Source: Bacillus bingmayongensis (GTDB lineage: Bacteria; Bacillota; Bacilli; Bacillales; Bacillaceae_G). From it: 64,000 nt of DNA. Made by a program: the position numbers and the translations under genes. The stretch covers positions 1,152,439-1,216,438 of the forward strand of contig NZ_JH921518.1 of assembly GCF_000299035.1 (NCBI RefSeq). The letters run 5' to 3'. The notes beneath the pieces were generated by a model that did not search any database, had not been told where the DNA came from, and saw nothing but the letters and a program-made list of their open reading frames with translations. Positions 61,433-64,000 of the stretch are shown here, piece after piece. Each line of letters opens with the position of its first letter. Position 1 is the stretch's first letter.

Positions 61433-63373
61433 ATGTTTGGCTTACCACGAAAAAAATCTAAAGCCAAAAACAAAAAAACGAGCTGTACCATTCCAGAATT
61501 TATTCATACGATGAAGGAATCTACTGATTTTGCTTCTTATAACATTACAGAAAACGAAACACTATGCCTTTTTTATTATAAATCTGTCGTAGAAGCACTC
61601 ATAATTAAACAATTTATTTTAACACCTATCAAAAAGCAATTAGAACAAATACAAGATATTGCCGACTTGACTAACATCGTCTCTATTGAAGACATTGTTA
61701 TCTCACCTTCCATTGACGATATCCGTGAAAAGTTATTGGGGGGATATGTGCTCGTTAAACTACAAAATATATCACAGGCTAAACAATATGCTCTGATTCG
61801 AGCAGAAAGTACCGTCCTTGGTAAGCGTTTATATAACGATACAGAAAATGAATATAGCGTAATTGGACCCAAAATTGGTTTTGTGGAAAACATTGATACG
61901 AATCTACATTTATTACGCCGCTCTATTGTAACAGAGCAATTAATCTTTAAAGAAATTGTTGTTGGATCTATATCAAAGACAAAAGTTGTAGTGGCCTATA
62001 TAGACGGGATCACGAATGAGCAATATATTAACACCACAACGCAGCGTCTCGCGGACATTGATTTCGACGTTCCCTTTGATGCAACAATGATCGAACAATT
62101 TATTAGTGATAATAGTAACTCTCCTTTTCCGTTACTTTTACCAACAGAGAGGATTGATCGAGCTGTATTTGCTTTAATTAATGGTGAAGTGTTAATTTTA
62201 ACAGACAATTCTCCCTATGCATTAGCTGGACCGACAACACTATTAGATTTTTTCATTTCACCAGAGGATTACTATTTGCCATGGATGATCGGCTCAGCTT
62301 TTAGATTGATTCGCTTTTTTGGGGCTATATTTTCTCTATTTTCCTCAGCAATCTATACAGCTGTATTAACATTTCATTACCAAATGATTCCATCAGATTT
62401 ATTAGGACCTATTATTTTTTCTCGAGCCAATGTACCCTTTCCACCAATCCTAGAAGCACTTTTTTTAGAAATTACAATTGAGTTACTCCGCGAAGCCGGC
62501 GCCCGCTTACCTACAAAAGTTGGGCAAACAATCGGTATTGTTGGTGGAATTGTAATTGGACAAGCTTCTGTTGAAGCAGCTTTAACAAGTACAATCCTAT
62601 TAATCGCTGTGGCTTTATCTGCACTTGCTTCTTTCACAACACCAACTGTGAAAATGTCTACTACCATTCGTTTACTCCGATTCCCACTCATCCTTTTAGC
62701 GGGTGCCTTCGGAGGACTTGGTCTGATTATAGGATTTGTTGTGATATTGGCACATTTATTACATTTGAAATCACTTGGATCGCCTTACTTACTACCCTTA
62801 GCACTTGTAGATGGTTCAGTCGAAGAGCTTCTAAATCATGTCACATCAAACGGTTCATTGTATCTAGCTGACTTACTTGAACAAAATATAATGAATGAAA
62901 ATATTCCGCGGACAGCTTTGAATATTTTTTTATACAATTATTATTCGTTTGTATGCGATCCATTTCTTCCTTACATTCAAATCGCTGATAATCATGCGGT
63001 TTCTGTAAAAGGTCTTGCCTTTTTAAAAGAGGACAAAGTGGTGATGTATACCGATAAAAAAGACTCTTTTTTAGTAAAGTTGCTCCTTAATCCGACTAAA
63101 AACGGTCGTTATAAAGCGCCAATAAAAAAAGACAATCATAAAGGTCTTATCGTAGCACAAAATTTATCTGGAAAAAGTGTCTATCAAGTTGATCAAACAG
63201 GTGATGTTCCTAAAGTGACCATCCGGTTAAAATTAAACGGATTAATAAAAAACTCCCCTAGTTGGCTTGATTTATCAAAAAAAGAAAATATAAACTCTGT
63301 AAAAAATCAAGTAGAGCAAAGTATTAAAAATCAGTCTCAAAAATTGATTCAGCAATTTCAGCAAAAAAAATAG
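61433..63373 (+). CDS. Fused GerA-GerC spore germination receptor subunit
   Basis: A 646-residue protein. Residues ~1-457 are a GerA-type A subunit: polar N-terminal domain, ALAGPTTLLDFFISPEDYY, and the membrane part with LREAGARLPTKVGQTIGIVGG and SLGSPYLLPLA. A normal A subunit has about 40 more residues there. Instead, from ~460 the text is that of a GerC subunit (LYLADLLEQNIMNENIPRTA, DPFLPYIQIADNHAVSVKG, LAFLKEDKVVMYTD). The lipoprotein start and about the first 130 residues of GerC are missing. ATG 61433 follows AAAGAGGTGA. The stop at 63371 falls right after an A8 run. Confidence 0.87.
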   Translation: MFGLPRKKSKAKNKKTSCTIPEFIHTMKESTDFASYNITENETLCLFYYKSVVEALIIKQFILTPIKKQLEQIQDIADLTNIVSIEDIVISPSIDDIREKLLGGYVLVKLQNISQAKQYALIRAESTVLGKRLYNDTENEYSVIGPKIGFVENIDTNLHLLRRSIVTEQLIFKEIVVGSISKTKVVVAYIDGITNEQYINTTTQRLADIDFDVPFDATMIEQFISDNSNSPFPLLLPTERIDRAVFALINGEVLILTDNSPYALAGPTTLLDFFISPEDYYLPWMIGSAFRLIRFFGAIFSLFSSAIYTAVLTFHYQMIPSDLLGPIIFSRANVPFPPILEALFLEITIELLREAGARLPTKVGQTIGIVGGIVIGQASVEAALTSTILLIAVALSALASFTTPTVKMSTTIRLLRFPLILLAGAFGGLGLIIGFVVILAHLLHLKSLGSPYLLPLALVDGSVEELLNHVTSNGSLYLADLLEQNIMNENIPRTALNIFLYNYYSFVCDPFLPYIQIADNHAVSVKGLAFLKEDKVVMYTDKKDSFLVKLLLNPTKNGRYKAPIKKDNHKGLIVAQNLSGKSVYQVDQTGDVPKVTIRLKLNGLIKNSPSWLDLSKKENINSVKNQVEQSIKNQSQKLIQQFQQKK

Positions 63374-63510
63374 ACCCTTTAGGAATACGTGACCAAATTA
63401 GAAGTCGATCAAGAAAATGGAGCATACAGCAAATTCAAGCAATGTATCCATCTATAAATATTAATATTAACGCTGATGTTAACGTTGTACAATCTGGTAT
63501 CGGAGAATAG
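63374..63510 (+). pseudogene. Out-of-frame C-terminal end of the GerC part
   Basis: From 63376 another frame reads DPLGIRDQIRSRSRKW, then QAMYPSININ and DVNVVQSGIGE and stops at 63510. This is the usual C-terminus of GerC proteins. Adding one A to the A8 run at 63363-63370 would join it to the upstream frame, so a one-base loss probably truncated the protein by about 46 residues. Confidence 0.8.
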
Positions 63511-63522
63511 TGAGGTGATAAG

Positions 63523-64000
63523 ATGGGTACAACCAGTAAAGAACTAACCGTTTCCCCTTACTTGGTATTTTTTTTGATTCACTCTCTTCAAGTTGGAATC
63601 GGAATTTTAGGTTATCAACGCATTATTATAAAAAGTGCCGGTTATGACGCTTGGATTTCCCTTATTCTTGCGGGAATTGCAACTCACTTTGTATTGTTTT
63701 GTATGTTAAAAATGTTAGAAAAAGATAACGATCTGATCAATATTCATACAACATGCTTTGGAAAATGGATTGGTTCCTTATTTTCTTTACTTGTTACGAT
63801 TTATTTTTTATTATTTTGTCTCACTGTCCTTCGTACATATATCGAAGTAGTTCAAGTTTGGGTATTCCCGACCATTAAATTATGGAAACTCACTTTAATC
63901 TTTTTATTAGTCACTTACTATATTATAAAAGGTGGGTTCCGTTCTGTAACAGGAATTTGTTTTTGGGGAATTGTACTACCTATTTTCGTATTGTTCTTTT
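63523..64000 (+). CDS. GerB-family germination receptor subunit (partial)
   Basis: The first 159 residues are visible, continuing past the window. Start GTTSKELTVSPYLVFFLIHS and QVGIGILGYQR are typical of GerB/KB proteins of the APC-related germination permease family, with five helices seen so far. RBS GTGAGGTG precedes ATG 63523, 12 bases after the GerC end. The gene order A-C-B is that of gerK-type loci. Confidence 0.9.
   Translation, partial: MGTTSKELTVSPYLVFFLIHSLQVGIGILGYQRIIIKSAGYDAWISLILAGIATHFVLFCMLKMLEKDNDLINIHTTCFGKWIGSLFSLLVTIYFLLFCLTVLRTYIEVVQVWVFPTIKLWKLTLIFLLVTYYIIKGGFRSVTGICFWGIVLPIFVLFF

Overview
The window looks like chromosome of a member of the Bacillus cereus group. The base composition is AT-rich, genes have strong AGGAGG-type ribosome binding sites, and there are sporulation genes (cotJABC, spoVR, a CotF-like coat gene, a GerA-type germination locus). 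At least four full-length copies of a ~158-bp repeat bounded by TTTAT match what I know of the group-specific element bcr1. No phage, plasmid functions, CRISPR array, rRNA or tRNA were seen.

Layout. 1-5.1 kb: permease tail, EcsB-like protein, and an MFS pump divergent from an SgrR-like regulator/binding-protein fusion. 5.1-6.4 kb: gene-poor DNA. 6.4-11.5 kb: two paralogous TetR/efflux modules (MFS; SMR pair) around yugP, sharing one operator type. 11.7-18.6 kb: LtaS-type enzyme and a Bce-type peptide-resistance module (regulator, kinase, ABC pair). 18.8-25.8 kb: TraX-like protein, broken ydcF, GNAT, Lrp/DMT pair, MBL operon, DoxX. 26-33.1 kb: GerN-like antiporter, amino-acid permease, a large secreted phosphoesterase, and a DUF1232-DedA operon behind a yybP-ykoY (Mn2+) riboswitch. 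33.3-39.7 kb: frameshifted coat gene, Ku, cotJABC, BrnQ, YwaF. 39.9-42.8 kb: YknXYZ-like efflux system. 42.9-50.8 kb: WYL regulator/DHFR-like pair, MupG-like protein, MFS pump, AcuI-like oxidoreductase, and an LCP protein with a 99-bp minisatellite tail. 51.6-57.4 kb: a persulfide/sulfide detoxification regulon with a CstR-like repressor and five matching operators. 57.6-64 kb: SpoVR, PH-domain protein, nitroreductase, secreted protein, and a germination locus whose A and C subunits are fused.

Themes. Much of the window is export and cell-envelope defence: three MFS pumps, an SMR pair, Bce-type and YknXYZ-type ABC systems, LtaS and LCP. A second part is sulfur stress. A third is spore biology, in which two genes are visibly damaged.

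Most notable: (1) a GerA-GerC fusion, probably made by a deletion between neighbouring genes and then frameshifted in an A8 run; (2) a pair of ~99-nt repeated elements, one in the leader of a DMT transporter and one in a gene-free gap, for which I have no name; (3) repeat biology around bcr1, including covarying stems, internally deleted derivatives and a second foldback element inserted inside one copy; (4) the near-identical 99-bp minisatellite in the LCP gene; (5) an operator family shared by two TetR modules, with an orphan copy in non-coding DNA. All assignments rest on reading the sequence and knowledge of families; no database search was run.
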